From Clonostachys chloroleuca (Eukaryota; Ascomycota; Sordariomycetes; Hypocreales; Bionectriaceae), in contig JBANAY010000001.1 of NCBI GenBank assembly GCA_037952775.1, positions 4,402,001-4,466,000 on the forward strand: a stretch of DNA of 64,000 nucleotides, written 5' to 3'. The position numbers and the translations under genes are program-made. Position 1 is the first letter of the stretch; every line of letters starts with the position of its first letter. The notes under the pieces are model-generated. The model worked only from the letters and a program-made list of their open reading frames with translations, was not told where the DNA came from and made no database searches. Of the stretch, positions 46,235 through 57,993 are shown one piece after another.

Positions 46235-47880
46235 TTAGAGCTTGGCCTGGGCCCCAGCCCAAATTCCGTGATAGCCGTAGCCCATGGGAACTGGCACATA
46301 GGCCCTCGCAATCTCCTCCATGCTGTTGGCGTCGAGGAAGACCACAGCGCTGGTCTTCTTCTCAGAATCCAAAACGATAAAGGCCAACACACCGTCGTCC
46401 TCGATGCTGCTTTCGGGGTTTGGAATGAAGATGGGCTCTGAGGGAGAATGGGGACAGCCGGCTCCCAGACCTTCCATGTCTTCTCGTGGGTATCGATCTT
46501 GATGATGGAGTCCATCATATTTCCCTTGTGCACTGTGTGTAGGCCATAGGCGTATCGGTACGGCCTACCGTTCAGTGCCTCGTTGATCCGAGGCATTTCA
46601 AGGTTGGCCTGGTCAAATGGGAGGAAGAAGTCGATCGAGGCTTTATGCGTGATCAGCGAACCGTTGGATGAGTGAGAGCTGTTTCCGACGAAGGGCAGAC
46701 GATAGCGAGTGAATTCACCCGCCATCTCTTTGAACTTTTCAGTTGTGTTCGTCTTGCTGCGCAGGGTTTCGAGCATGGAGGTATCAAGGAAGGAGTAGTC
46801 GTCCATGCGGGGAAGATCGATGAGAATATCGCCATTATCGTCCTCGAACGAGTTGATTTGATGGAAAGCAAAGAATGTCTCATCAATGGAGTACTTCGAG
46901 ACAATCCCTCCGTTGTGCCTGTCCATTACGTAGAACAGGACTGGGCGGTCTTCCTTCCAATCTCCCAAGGTTGATCGGATGGTGCCTTTAGAGGGCTTGA
47001 CTATGTCAGCCTGCACCACGATGAGAATGACATTGTTATCCGTGTTCCAAAGTGCGTGGATGTATGCCGCAGGCGCATCATCAATGGTAGCCAGGATCCG
47101 GGTCTTTCCTTCAGGCTGTTCAATACCGAAGACTCGGTAGACAGGCGGATCGGCATCCAGGTCGAGGTGATAATTATACACGTTCCCATCTCTCGTCAGG
47201 GCGGGATGAGTTGCGGAGCGGCCTGAGTTAACGAGCAGGGGATCACCAGCCTCGTATGTGAAAAGCTCAATCGGCTCTAACGTGACGGGGTTAATCTGCT
47301 GCATCACGACCCTATCGGTGGTTACGACCAGCGTATCATAGTAGGAACCGTTCTCAGTCGCGTTTTTGTCCAGGCCAGGCCAGTTCCCAACGTAAGCGAC
47401 ACCGACGTTGGCGGAACTGGCATCGCCAAGGGAGTGCGAAGCGTCCCGAAATGTTGTCTCAAACTGGCCAAAAACGAGCTTGCTTGGGTCAGTCGCGAAA
47501 GCACCGTTCGGGAAGACCCCGTGCTCACGAACAAAGTCGAGCAAATCATCCGTACTGTTGCGGTTACGGTAGGTAACAGTGCCATTCTCGATGTGGAACT
47601 GGTGGTTGCGACTGAAGCCATCCAACCAGTGGTCGCCGGTGAAGTTGGCTACATCCCAGGTGCCAGGACCTGTACGGTAAAGCTGACCCGTGACCCAGGA
47701 GGGGATGGTGCCTCTGACCTCAAGCTGGGCTGGGTCTTTATGCTCATGAGTAGCATAGAACCCCCATTCAAGAGGTTCTGAACCAGGTGGAGGCCCGCCG
47801 TCGCCAAGGAGTTCGCCAGAGGCTACTGAGGCCGTGCCGACAAAAAGTAGAACGGCGAGCAACATTCTGAGTAATAGCAA
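46235..47880 (-). CDS. carotenoid cleavage oxygenase, signal-peptide bearing, with C-terminal frameshift
   Basis: Member of the carotenoid/stilbene oxygenase family (non-haem iron, seven-bladed propeller). It opens with a signal peptide or anchor (MLLLRMLLAVLLFVG). Family landmarks are PSWVTGQLYRTGPGTWDV and DHWLDGFSRNHQF. Three of the four iron-binding His are visible: ATHPALTRDG, AYIHALWNTDN and FFAFHQINSFED. Near 46445 one base is missing in a C run (four C, five needed). As read, the frame becomes junk and runs to 46138. In the original frame the protein continues HSPSEPIFIPNPESSIEDDG and ends GYGYHGIWAGAQAKL at 46235. That contains the fourth His, so the shift, if real, abolishes activity. 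The single-base homopolymer loss makes a sequence error plausible. Confidence 0.8.
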
Positions 47881-48938
47881 GTCAATATTGGCGGAATTGG
47901 TTAGGTTTGAGTATGCGTTGAAGTTACAATTGTAAAGAAGTCAAGAGAGGGAAGATGTTTGAATGTCTTTGAGAAATGGTGGGAAGTCGGGAGGTCCTCG
48001 GTGATCTTTATACACGTATGAGTCCGAATGTTATCTGTTCCAAAGTTTCATCTTGCGGCAGTGCCATCTCCAAGACACCTCTATATGGCAATAGTATCTG
48101 CAAGGGTCCAGCATTGCCGGAATCCAGGGGCAGGGCCACAAATCGCAGTAAGAAGTGATCTTATTAGTTGGAATTTGCATCGCAATCGGGTTTTTACACT
48201 AGCCAATATTCTCCGACACTCGGAACAGAAGTTCAAATAACGACGGCAAAACTTCCCATCCAATGATACGGCACCATTTTATAATCAGTCTCATATGAAT
48301 TTCAGGTAACAAAGAGTACTGCGGTGGTGAGGGCAAGTGGGCCGCCAACAATGTATAGCCACTCAAAGACTGGACGGTGTTTGGAGAATATGCTATCGAA
48401 AGTGTGGGCTCTTTATCGGAATCATGCCTGATCGAGCGTTCTGCCTGATCGAGCGTTGTTCCCTCATCCATACGTGCACCCCGGTTTGATAGGCATTCAT
48501 GTCTAGTCCCCGTTTTAAAGACTTGAAACAGAGGCGATAGAGACAGGTTCCGTAGACCTTTGCATCTGTTTCGAGAAGGTAGAAGACATGAAAAAGCCAC
48601 ACAGGGGCTTCAAAGCATCCTTTGGTGCTCCCATTGCGATAAGATGCCATGTCCCTATGTGACGGCCATCGACGGGCAATTATCACCGCAACCATCCCAA
48701 ACTGCCAGCACCACCATTGTCGAACGAACTGCAGACAGAATCATGTGATCCATCTTTAGTAGCTACCATTATACGACTTCGAAGGTCTTAGGTATTCAGC
48801 TAAAGACTACTTGTTTAGAGACTTAATAATCAATCGTTTAAGAGCATTATCTGACTACAGCATGCCACATCGATGAAACTCGCTTTACACTCGACCACGA
48901 TATTTAAGTGAATCTCTGATATACAAATATCCTCCGGC
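47881..48938. other. intergenic, upstream of the carotenoid oxygenase
   Basis: This holds the promoter of the carotenoid oxygenase and the 3' flank of the P450 gene. The only structure noticed is a close direct repeat at 48425-48457, listed separately. Confidence 0.4.
48425..48457. repeat. tandem 16-bp direct repeat, 17-bp period
   Basis: TGCCTGATCGAGCGTT occurs twice, separated by one C. It lies about 550 bp upstream of the carotenoid oxygenase start. It could be a tandem regulator-binding site or a small duplication; there is no further support. Confidence 0.5.
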
Positions 48939-50874
48939 TTACAGCTTGCGTCGCCTTATTCTGGTCGCAATCTTGCCTTTGGGCGGTATGGTTCCGAAGG
49001 GGAAATACTCCATATTTGGCTTCACCTTAGCGGCCGACTCGAGATCGACAATATCAAACTCATATGCACGAAGGACGAGCGCAACCGAAACCATCAGTTC
49101 TTGCTTGGCGAAATGGCGGCCAGGGCACATGTTGAGGCCACCACCATACGGATACCAATACCCCTGAGTGCCATCCGTCACAGCCCGCGCCTTGCGATCG
49201 TCGTCCGTCGTCCGCTTCCCGTTGTCTCTAGATGTCGTGGCGCTCGCGCCTTGCTTGCGAACAGGGCCGCTTGCCGGGTCGTCTGGATATCGAAGGAATC
49301 TCTCGGCCCAGAATGTATCAACAGGATGCTCGACTGATCCGTCAGGCAACGTACGTCCGGTATTCCAGAAGTCCGGATCGCGGCCTCCGTACCAAGATGT
49401 GGACAGCATGCACACGTCTTCCTTCAATTTCCACCTGCCAAACTTGAGGTCCGGAATCGTTGATGTTCGGCCCACCGGTGCTGCCACTCGGAGGCGGAGG
49501 GTCTCGCAGTAGATGGAGTTTAGCAGTGGCCCGGAGCAGAGCTTCTCAAGATCAAGGGACAACGACCCTTCCTCGAATGCAGGGCTCATCTCAGTTATTA
49601 CGCGGTCTTTCAGATCAGGATCAACCAAGATATTGAGCAGCATCCAGAGAGCAGCTGGGATCGCGTTTGCGTTCAGCCTATAGCTTGTCAATATCCGCAT
49701 AATGTTTCATGGAGATGGTTCATTCACTTACGCCCAGATCAACCCCAGATCAAGAGCTGCCGCACCTTCCGGTGAGAACCCAGTTGTCTGAAGCAGCTTC
49801 TGCCTCGCAGTAATTAACTTTGATCCGAACTCCGGTGTCCATTCCTTTGCCAAAGTCTCCTCGTCTGACATCGAAAGATTCTCCCTCGTGTAGTTGTGGA
49901 ATCTCAGAACGCTTGCGAATGCCTTGTCTCTTGCCTCATAGCAGCTCGGGATAAGCCATCTGGGAAGTCTCTTAAACAACTTGGGGAGGACATGGTCAAA
50001 CGCCCAGAAGTCTTCCATGAATGTTGGTGACAGCTCGAGAAACTTCTCGCCGCAGAACGATTCCAACGCGGCATGAGCAATGTCGTCTCTCATCCAAGTG
50101 TACAAGTTATCGATTTCGACCCAATCGCCTTTTGCGAACCGAGCGTCGGTCTCAATTATCTTTTTATATAGCCTGATGAAATTATTTGTCATGACATTCA
50201 AGGAACTTCCGGAGAGCAGAGTCTGCAAATCCCGATGTTCGATGAAGTGAAATCTGTGGGCTGGGTCGGCTCCCTCAAATCCAGCCGCTGGTTTCGCGGT
50301 AATGCCGGACTTGTCGCCAATATAGAGCTTGACATCCGGAATTGGAACGCCAAATGCATCCCGCAAAGTCATCACATTAAGTGAGTGCGTCGTAAGATGG
50401 CGAGATGCTTTGAACAGCTCCAGAATGGGCTTGCCCTGGGGGATGTAATACATTTGCTCGGCACCCACGAAAATCCGGAGCGGCACCTTCTTGAATTTCG
50501 ATCTGCAGCGTGTCAGACAGTCACACTGGTAGTTGAATGGAATTGATCTCTTACATCACTGACGCGAGAAACTTCTCCGTGTTGTACGCGAACCCAAAAG
50601 TGTTGCCGATCACCGGTATCCAGTACGGGACCCTGGGTGGCTCCCTCGAGGCGTCCCCATCGCGATACCCCCAATTGCCGATGGCGGTCGCTGCATATGT
50701 CACAAGAAGTGGCAGGAGCACAATGGCAAAGAGATTGGCGTACGGAAGCGAGTCAGAGGTTAGGTAGGCCGCCATTGTAACTGGCAAAGTCATGTTGGGA
50801 GTGAAAAGGAGAGGAGCGAAGGTAAGCAGAGCTGGCGGACTTCCAAGAGCAAAATCAGCACCGGAGCAGGCCAT
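48939..50874 (-). CDS. cytochrome P450 (CYP7-like fungal group)
   Basis: Exons 50874-50555, 50502-49732 and 49677-48939 give a continuous 609-aa frame; introns are GTAAGA..CAG and GTAAGT..TAG. It has an N-terminal ER anchor (LPYANLFAIVLLPLLVTYAA) and a proline hinge (PPRVPYWIPVIGNTFGF). The C-terminal catalytic part shows the I-helix region after splicing (ALNANAIPAALWMLLNI) and the ExxR motif ETLR. The haem loop is YPYGGGLNMCPGRHFAK with the Cys ligand. Sequence style (LNANAIPAALW, GGGLNMCPGR) resembles fungal P450s grouped with the sterol 7-alpha-hydroxylase type. An insert rich in Arg/Lys/Asp between the PERF region and the haem loop is unusual. The substrate is unknown. Its neighbours are a carotenoid oxygenase and a second P450. 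Confidence 0.85.
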
Positions 50875-53272
50875 TCCTCCACTCGCCAGCTCACCATTTG
50901 AAATTGGCTGACCGACTTAGCGAGCATGATTTTAGTCTCCGGTAGTGGTCGACTAGGATGTGGCCAGGGTGGGCCATCCCAAATGAACTTAGTCGCCGAC
51001 GAGTTGCGAGATAAACACTTACTCTTGGAAGTATAGAAAAGCTAACTCCTCGATATTACAGTGATCCAACCGCCACTATATTTGTTGGCCTTTATCCAAA
51101 GGGTCGGAAAGAGCAGCATCACTCCCAGCGGCAACCAACCTTAGAACTTTCATAGCGAAATCTCACGCTCAACCCCCGGTCGAGAACACGTCACCAATGG
51201 TCATTTTGCGATTGGAATGAAGTTGAATGCGGCCATATTCCTTCAAAAAGCCTCTACATAATAAAATAGGCAATATTTTTCGCTGCCAGCAAACCCATAA
51301 ATGCCAATTTCCAACTTTGCTTACAGCAGCCATAACACAACACTCATTGATTCTTCCATTCACCCATGCACCACCGGCAGATTAGCCTGTTTTCCAGGAT
51401 CATAGCAGCTAGCTCTTCTTTCCGACCTTTCTACCTCTCATTTGGTAAAAACCCTGCCTCTTCCCTTCAACAACATGAGGGCGACCAGTGAAGCTCCAGT
51501 ATGAAATTTACGGAAACAATCTTCGCATCAAGTGCGACTACGGAATGGGAGTCTCTCTTTTCAAAATGCCCGACTTTTGCACTTCCTTTTCAAGCTTCTT
51601 ATAGTCTTCATGGCTTCGGGTTTAATATTCTCCTCGGTCATAGAGTTTTTTGTGAGCCTTGGTATTGTAGGTACCTTGAAATCACGGGTTTTCTCAATTG
51701 GGTTACGTCTTCAATTGAACCACCTCTTCACACAATGAGGTTAATTTATTGATGCTGATCATATAATAAATAGCACTAGATGAGGATTTGTACATCGCTC
51801 ATTGATATCAGGGTCTTTTTCATACCTAGACACCACTCAGAGCTGCTGGTATGCTGCTTACCCTATACCAACTCCCCTCTGAAGAATGACCACCCCAGCT
51901 TCCAACCTTAAAGTATATAAGAGTTTGTTAGATGGCTCGGGAATTGAAGACATCTTCTTGCACAACAAGTTTTGTTATAGTCGGATCAATAAGCTTGAGT
52001 TTGGGGCAGATATCGATATGACTCTTACGATGGAAAAGATAAGAAGCTGCCTGAACTTAGCTTGAAAAAAATTGAACATTATTAATATAGACAACCATAG
52101 CAATAATGTAAGAAAATTCTTTACAAATTCATATAATCATAACAAGATAAATTTAAATATTCTAGATATGAGTATTGAACCGAATTGTGATATCAAGTAG
52201 TATGAGTGGCGATTGCAACAGTCCGTGATTTATGTGGTGGGACCGGCATTGGGACGAAGTGCCGATCACCCACATCAACAACCATTATTTTTCCTGCTAC
52301 CTCGAAGCCCCCGGACCGGCTGTCCGTTTTGTGTTTCACTCGGCTCAGGCGTCTGTCTCTCTCCATCACTGAACATTCCCAAAGCATAAAGCAAGGAATA
52401 AATATGAAAATCACGTATTGTGAAATATCTCTCAAAGGTTTAACAAAAGACTTCTCTTGTTGTTCTCCAAGCTTAACCTGAGTCTACTCTATTTTGATAA
52501 ATAGCTTGTTTGCTTTACTTATGATCACCAGTCACCCTTTTGTTCTTTCATTTAGTTTGGTATATTTATCTATAGCGCCCCTGCTATAACCTTTCCTGCG
52601 GGCAATACCGGCATCTAATGAATGACGACTCAAGCAGTATGCTGTAACTTCATGGCTAGGAACTCAGAAGTCCCTCAGGCCATTGTTGGGATTCGGAAAT
52701 TTTAGCCGCACGGATATGACGGCTTGTAGTGTCTCTTTGTAGTCCAAGTTTTTTCGTGTGCAAATTCGGCAGATGGTGTGGACGGAATGTGCGGGTTTGA
52801 TCACGGCCCGTTGGCCTAATCGATATTTCTTGACAAAGCCTCATGTCCATGTCCGTCTCGATGACATCGATCCGCGCTAGTTAGCGGGAATTATCAGGCG
52901 GAAAGGTGTCAGTCACGGGGCGAATATAGGGGTAGGGTAGTGAGGCAAAACCTCTACTGCAGCAAACGCCGCTGGCTCCCAATGGTCAAGAGGTTCGGGA
53001 TTCGGGCTTGATATGTTGTTAATGCTATTTTGTTCCTTGTAAGTGCTTCACCAAAGTAAGGGATGTAACCAAAGACTCCGCGGAAATTCCATGGATTTTA
53101 GGGGGCTGGCATCAATTACCGAGCGGGTAGATCGTCTGTGGCTTGGCGATTTTTCTATAAATACCATACTTTTCCACTCCCATTCGTTAGTCAATGATTC
53201 TTCACAGCTCCAAGATTTTGCAATCTTGCGTCTGCAACCTATCGGCTCCTCATTTCGTGCTCCCGGTTGACA
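50875..53272. other. intergenic, about 2.4 kb between divergent P450 genes
   Basis: Shared upstream region of the two P450 loci, with an AT-rich patch near 52060-52180. No supported gene, RNA or element is seen. Confidence 0.4.
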
Positions 53273-55025
53273 ATGGAGATTCCTCTCAGTATAGGCTTAT
53301 TGCCACTGGCTGCCACTGGAGGTGTAAGTACTGCCATTCCACAATGCCCATTGTTCCCTATGGCTCAATAATTTGCCAAAAGATGGTTCTATGGGTACTT
53401 AGCCTAGCTATATACCGGGCGTGCTTTCATCCCTTTGCAAAAATCCCTGGCCCTAAGCTGTACGCTATAACGGATCTACCATATTTCTATCATGTCTCCC
53501 GTGGCGCTTGGGTCAGAAAACTGCAAGAATTTCACGAGAAATTTGGCCAAGTCGTCAGATTTGGTCCCAAAGACGTTTCATTCACCACCGCTGATTCATA
53601 GAAAACGATTTATGGGCGCAAGACATCCCAAAACAAAACATTCCACAAAGACCTCCGAGTCTACCGCGAAACTATTTCCGGCCACTCTCACATTATCAAT
53701 GCACCTCATGAGGATCACAAGCGGATGCGTCAACTCATCTCCCACGCGTTCTCCGAGAAGGCCTTGTGAGATCAAGAGAGTATAATGAAGAAGTGTGTCG
53801 ACTTACTTATCTCCAAGACACACGAGAATGCGAAGAACGGAAAGACGATCGACATTGTAGCATGGTATAACTTCACTACGTTTGATCTCATCGGCGACCT
53901 TGCCTTTGGCGAGCCTTTTGGGTGCCTTAAGGCTGGAGGCTATCACCCTTGGGTCTCTATGATCTTTGATGGGCTCCGTATAGCGTCCTTGGGCCAGGTC
54001 GTAAGGAGATATCCGTTCCTTGCTCCGCTTCGTTCACTCATTATTCCGAAATGGGTGAGGGAAAAGGCTAAGGAACACTATCAGCTCATCCAACAGACCG
54101 CTTTGAAACGAGTAGACTTGGGTAACACTGACAGAGAGGATTTCATGTCATACATTCTTCGCCACAATGATGAAAAAGGCCTTACCAAGGGGGAACTCAT
54201 TGAGAACGCTTCGCTTCTGATCATTGCCGACAGCGAAACTACGGCGACACAGTTAAGCGGCACAACTTACCATCTTTTGACCAACCCGAGTATGTACAAG
54301 AAACTCACTGAGCAGATACGATCTACGTTCGAGTCAGAAGACGAGATTACTCTTGCGAGAGTGAACGCCTTGCAGTATATGCATGCCGTTTTTGAAGAAG
54401 GGTTTCGAATATGTGAGTCTACGCCCTTGAAACTCTCCTCCACCTACCCCCATCACAACAGCTAATCAAGAGCAGACCCACCTGTGCCTACAGGTCTGCC
54501 TAGGATCACACCACCCGAGGGCGAATTCATCGAAGGATACTGGATTCCAGGCAAGGTAGGTGAATCTAGCATGGCGCACTACAAAGAAATTAATACTCAT
54601 TTTCTTAAAACAGACCAGTGTCTCCGTCTCCCAATATTCGTCGTACCACAATGAACGAAACTTTCGAGACGCGGAGAAGTTCGTCCCGGAACGATGGCTT
54701 GGTGACCCCAAGTACAAGTCTGACAGCCGCGGGGTGCTCAACCCCTTTTCTTACGGGCCCAATAACTGCATTGGCAAAAAGTAAGCACTTGCATGCCCTC
54801 TCCGCTAACATTTTGGCTATCGTTTCTATGACACCTGTGCTGACCATGTCACCCCAAAAAACCAATAGTCTTGCCTACGCCGAGATGCGACTCATCTTGG
54901 CGCGCCTTCTATGGTCCTTTGAACTTGAGATGTTGCCCGAAAGTAAAAGCTGGGACCAGCAGAAGACTTTTCTCCTTTGGGACAAGGGCCCAATTCAGGT
55001 GAAGGTTACAGCCGTCCAGCGATAA
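53273..55025 (+). pseudogene. cytochrome P450 (CYP65 / isotrichodermin C-15 hydroxylase-like) pseudogene
   Basis: The start at 53273 (MEIPLSIGLLPLAATGG) is followed by an intron and a membrane/hinge part (AIYRACFHPFAKIPGPKLYA). The frame then meets TAG (53599-53601) where DAWK is usual, continues as KTIYGRKTSQNKTFHKD, and meets TGA (53767-53769) in EKAL-stop-DQES, where Arg is usual. From 53785 the frame is clean: an I-helix-type segment (LLIIADSETTATQLSGT), then an intron into YPPVPTGLPRITPPEGEFI, another intron, and FVPERWLGD. The haem loop is FSYGPNNCIGKN, and after a last intron LAYAEMRLILARLLW leads to the stop at 55025. All introns keep frame. Only two transition-type stops break it, so decay is recent. 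Relatives hydroxylate terpenoids or polyketides. Confidence 0.85.
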
Positions 55026-55244
55026 GAAACTCGGGAGAAGCGATCTTTGTGCACGCCAAATAAGATCTCGTTTTAGGGGTAGACGGAGTAATTTGGCGCA
55101 TTCCTGAGCGATGGAATATCTGCGCATTATTTCAGCTTGTATACTTAGCTTTATTGACTCAGTGTTGGATCACATGCCGGTAGGAAATCATAAACATGTG
55201 TAAAAAGAGAGAATTTAAGTTCAAAGTAAATTATATAGTTATAG
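55026..55244. other. intergenic between convergent genes
   Basis: Short AT-rich spacer carrying the 3' ends of the P450 pseudogene and the mucin-like gene. Confidence 0.4.
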
Positions 55245-56138
55245 CTATATACCTGTAGCTAGATGTTTCTTCCTACTCGCTGCTCTTAAAAGACTTGTAG
55301 CTTCCTCCTTCGCAGCAGCAGCCTTCTGTTTCCGAGAATGCCTCCAGCTTGCAACACAAATGCCCCCAAAGGAAAACACTGCAAGAGAAGCGAAAACTAT
55401 ACCGATAATAACGCCCGCAGTTTCAATTCCCTGAATCTCCATGCAAATATCATCGTCCTGGGTGGTTGTGCATATAAGATTCGGTGAACATGAGCTCCTA
55501 CTAAACTCTGTAGGCGTGCATGTTTGTGTACTCCTGTGGTCGTTGCTGGTAATCACATCGCAGACTGAGGTGGAGGCCATGGTGGTGGTGAAGCAGACAG
55601 TCCCTGCGTTGACTATGCCTGGTCTAAATGTCGAGGTTGATGATATGGTCGATGAAGAGGTCGATGAAGAGGAAGTTGACGTTGATGTACTCAATGAAGT
55701 TGTACTCGTAACAGAAGCTTCGGTGGTAGATGATGTAGTACTTGAAATACTTTCAGACGCCGTAGATGAAGTGGAGACAGACGTCGAGGAAGTCGAAGAT
55801 GTCGTTGGTACAGTAGATGAGGCATCCTGGGAGGGGATAACTTCTGATGAAGCGACTTCTGAGGAAACATCTGTAGCTGAAACCGCATCTGTTGTTGTGA
55901 ACTCATTACTCGTAATTTCGCTTTCAGTATTTTGTCTCATGACTTGTCTGAGTTCCTTGTACGAATAGGTCTCGACGAGACTGGGGTTCAAGCTGGGAAG
56001 GGTGGCGGGCGAGGGTTTTTCTGTCTCCGAAGCCAGGCTATCGCTGAGGGCTGAATTGTACTCAGAGACAGAATCATTCTTGACTGCAGCAGCGGTGAGT
56101 ATGTTGAGGAAGATGAAAAGTCTGCGTAGTGACCCCAT
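55245..56138 (-). CDS. Ser/Thr-rich single-pass surface protein (mucin-like, possible sensor)
   Basis: Intronless 297-aa gene. It has a signal peptide (MGSLRRLFIFLNILTAAAV), then a moderately acidic region and a long Ser/Thr stalk (about residues 90-170) expected to be heavily O-mannosylated. A small Cys domain follows (CFTTTMASTSVCDV, then CTPTEFSRSSCSPNLICTT), then one membrane helix (VIIGIVFASLAVFSFGGICV). The cytoplasmic tail is short and basic and contains Lys/Arg clusters. This layout matches fungal wall-stress-sensor-like and other surface proteins, though no WSC domain is evident. A role in cell-surface sensing or adhesion is inference. No damage is seen. Confidence 0.75.
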   Translation of the reverse strand: MGSLRRLFIFLNILTAAAVKNDSVSEYNSALSDSLASETEKPSPATLPSLNPSLVETYSYKELRQVMRQNTESEITSNEFTTTDAVSATDVSSEVASSEVIPSQDASSTVPTTSSTSSTSVSTSSTASESISSTTSSTTEASVTSTTSLSTSTSTSSSSTSSSTISSTSTFRPGIVNAGTVCFTTTMASTSVCDVITSNDHRSTQTCTPTEFSRSSCSPNLICTTTQDDDICMEIQGIETAGVIIGIVFASLAVFSFGGICVASWRHSRKQKAAAAKEEATSLLRAASRKKHLATGI

Positions 56139-57993
56139 GGTAGAGAACCTGAAGCTGAAAGTACACTGTTCGAAGACTATGTTAACTGCGAGAGAGGTTG
56201 ATGAGTAGCTGGAGTAGTTTGGAGGCGATAGGGGAGTTTCTCAAGATGAAGCATCAGTCATTGTTCAGATGAGAGAAAGACCACGGCAATATAACACAAT
56301 CGCCATGGTTCAACTTTCACAGCACATTTGTTAAGCCAAACCAGCTACCCTAGCCTACCTATTCAGGCAGTTGCTTATCAAGGTGGTACTTTACGAGCTG
56401 CGTTCGAAGGTTGCGTTAACATCTCACCCCGTATTACGTGTATTGAGTGGCTCGGTTCAAGTTATCACAAGGATGCTTGGCACAGTGGACCCACCTTTTG
56501 TAGGTTGATACGAGTTGTTTTGTTTCGAAGCTAATTAAAGACGGGCTGACTTTTACCCCATGGCTCATCTCGTATTAGTTCTTAACTAAATACTATTTTG
56601 CATGGAATTCCACGGGTTGAGTTGAAGCTTGTCTATTTAATGGGCCTGAAGCGCTGATCATCAAGTTTCTTGAGGATCGGTGCCCTGCTTAGCCTCTAGC
56701 ACGTCAAAAATTGATATCTACACGTCACGCTTGTTGTCTAGGACAGGCCATGTTGTTGAATGATTAAAGACCATTCGAAAATTCCATTAGTGGTTGCAAG
56801 AATTAATGTATCTGTGAAGACAGTGGCTCAGTTATGTTGGCTACTTGCGGCGCGCGTACGAAGATGAAAACTATTCTTCTCCCTCTTTTCATTCTTCCTC
56901 CCCCTTTCTTTTCCTTTTCCGCATATCCTGCAAATTTACATGTAACCCTTCCAGGGACACAGCAGCGAGCGGCCTCAGTTAAGCGCTGTCTGAGTGGGCT
57001 GTTGGTTGTTGATCGACCAATAACCTAGACCTAAAATTAGTACTTGCAAGGCATACTCTTCGCCAGCTGGGAATTTCTAATTCGGATCGACCGAAAACAT
57101 CGGAACTTATACGATGACTTATCAGTTAAAATATAGAGAAATTTGTGTATTGTTGCTGGATGGAAAGCCGGACTAAACACAGCTTGAGTACAATCGGCAG
57201 AAGAGGCATTCGTATCTCACGGTATCTCGACAACGAATTGAACAATCCAGTGCTGCCCCATGCTTACCAGCATGTAAGTTCACCGCTCAAGGCTGATCTG
57301 GGTTAATTTGCTACGAAATGAGCGCGTCATTAGCACCTGACGTCAACATGCACAGCAAAGGGGAAGTGAGGATGAATGGCTACGTGGCTCGCCTCCCTTC
57401 CAGTTATTTTACCTTAGAATCCATTTTCTAATGATTATTGTATTTCCAAACAGTTAAGCCCTTTCTGGAAAGCCCCCTTATACAAGCACCAAAACACAAG
57501 AGCAATATCCCCGACTACAGTTAAAAATCTCAATTACTCACTCATCGTCAAACCACAATACATAGAACGCAAATACTGTGTTGATGATGGTGGACCTTCG
57601 ACATCAAAACATTTAACTTCACTTTTTCGCAAACAGGAACTTTCTGATACGCCTTCTTGGTGCGAGAATCGTTGTAGACTCTGCCCGGAAACTTTTTCAC
57701 TAGTCGTTTCGTCGTGAGAACACCAAAATAAAGCTTACAAGAGTCTATTGTTTCATAATGATACTTTCTAAGACGATAATTTCCCACTTTCTGTTGTTTG
57801 GAGGGTCGCGTCTGGCGGTTATTTGTTGGCTGCCCAAGTCAGGTGGACCATGCAACTTTGACGGTAAATTTCCGTATTCCTCGACGCGCCATCTCTGACC
57901 GTTCATTCTTTCTAACCGTTCTTTCTCTCAGACTTAATCCTACCCCACATTGGAAAAGTTCACTTTTTGTTCCTTAGGGGTGATGCCTTCAGA
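56139..57993. other. intergenic, about 1.9 kb
   Basis: Short domain-less open frames on both strands only. It likely contains the promoters of the two flanking divergent genes. Confidence 0.4.

Noticed and set aside
55441..55968. 175-aa Val/Glu-rich plus-strand open frame
   Set aside because: Antisense of the Ser/Thr stalk of the mucin-like protein; composition follows from the TCN/ACN codons.
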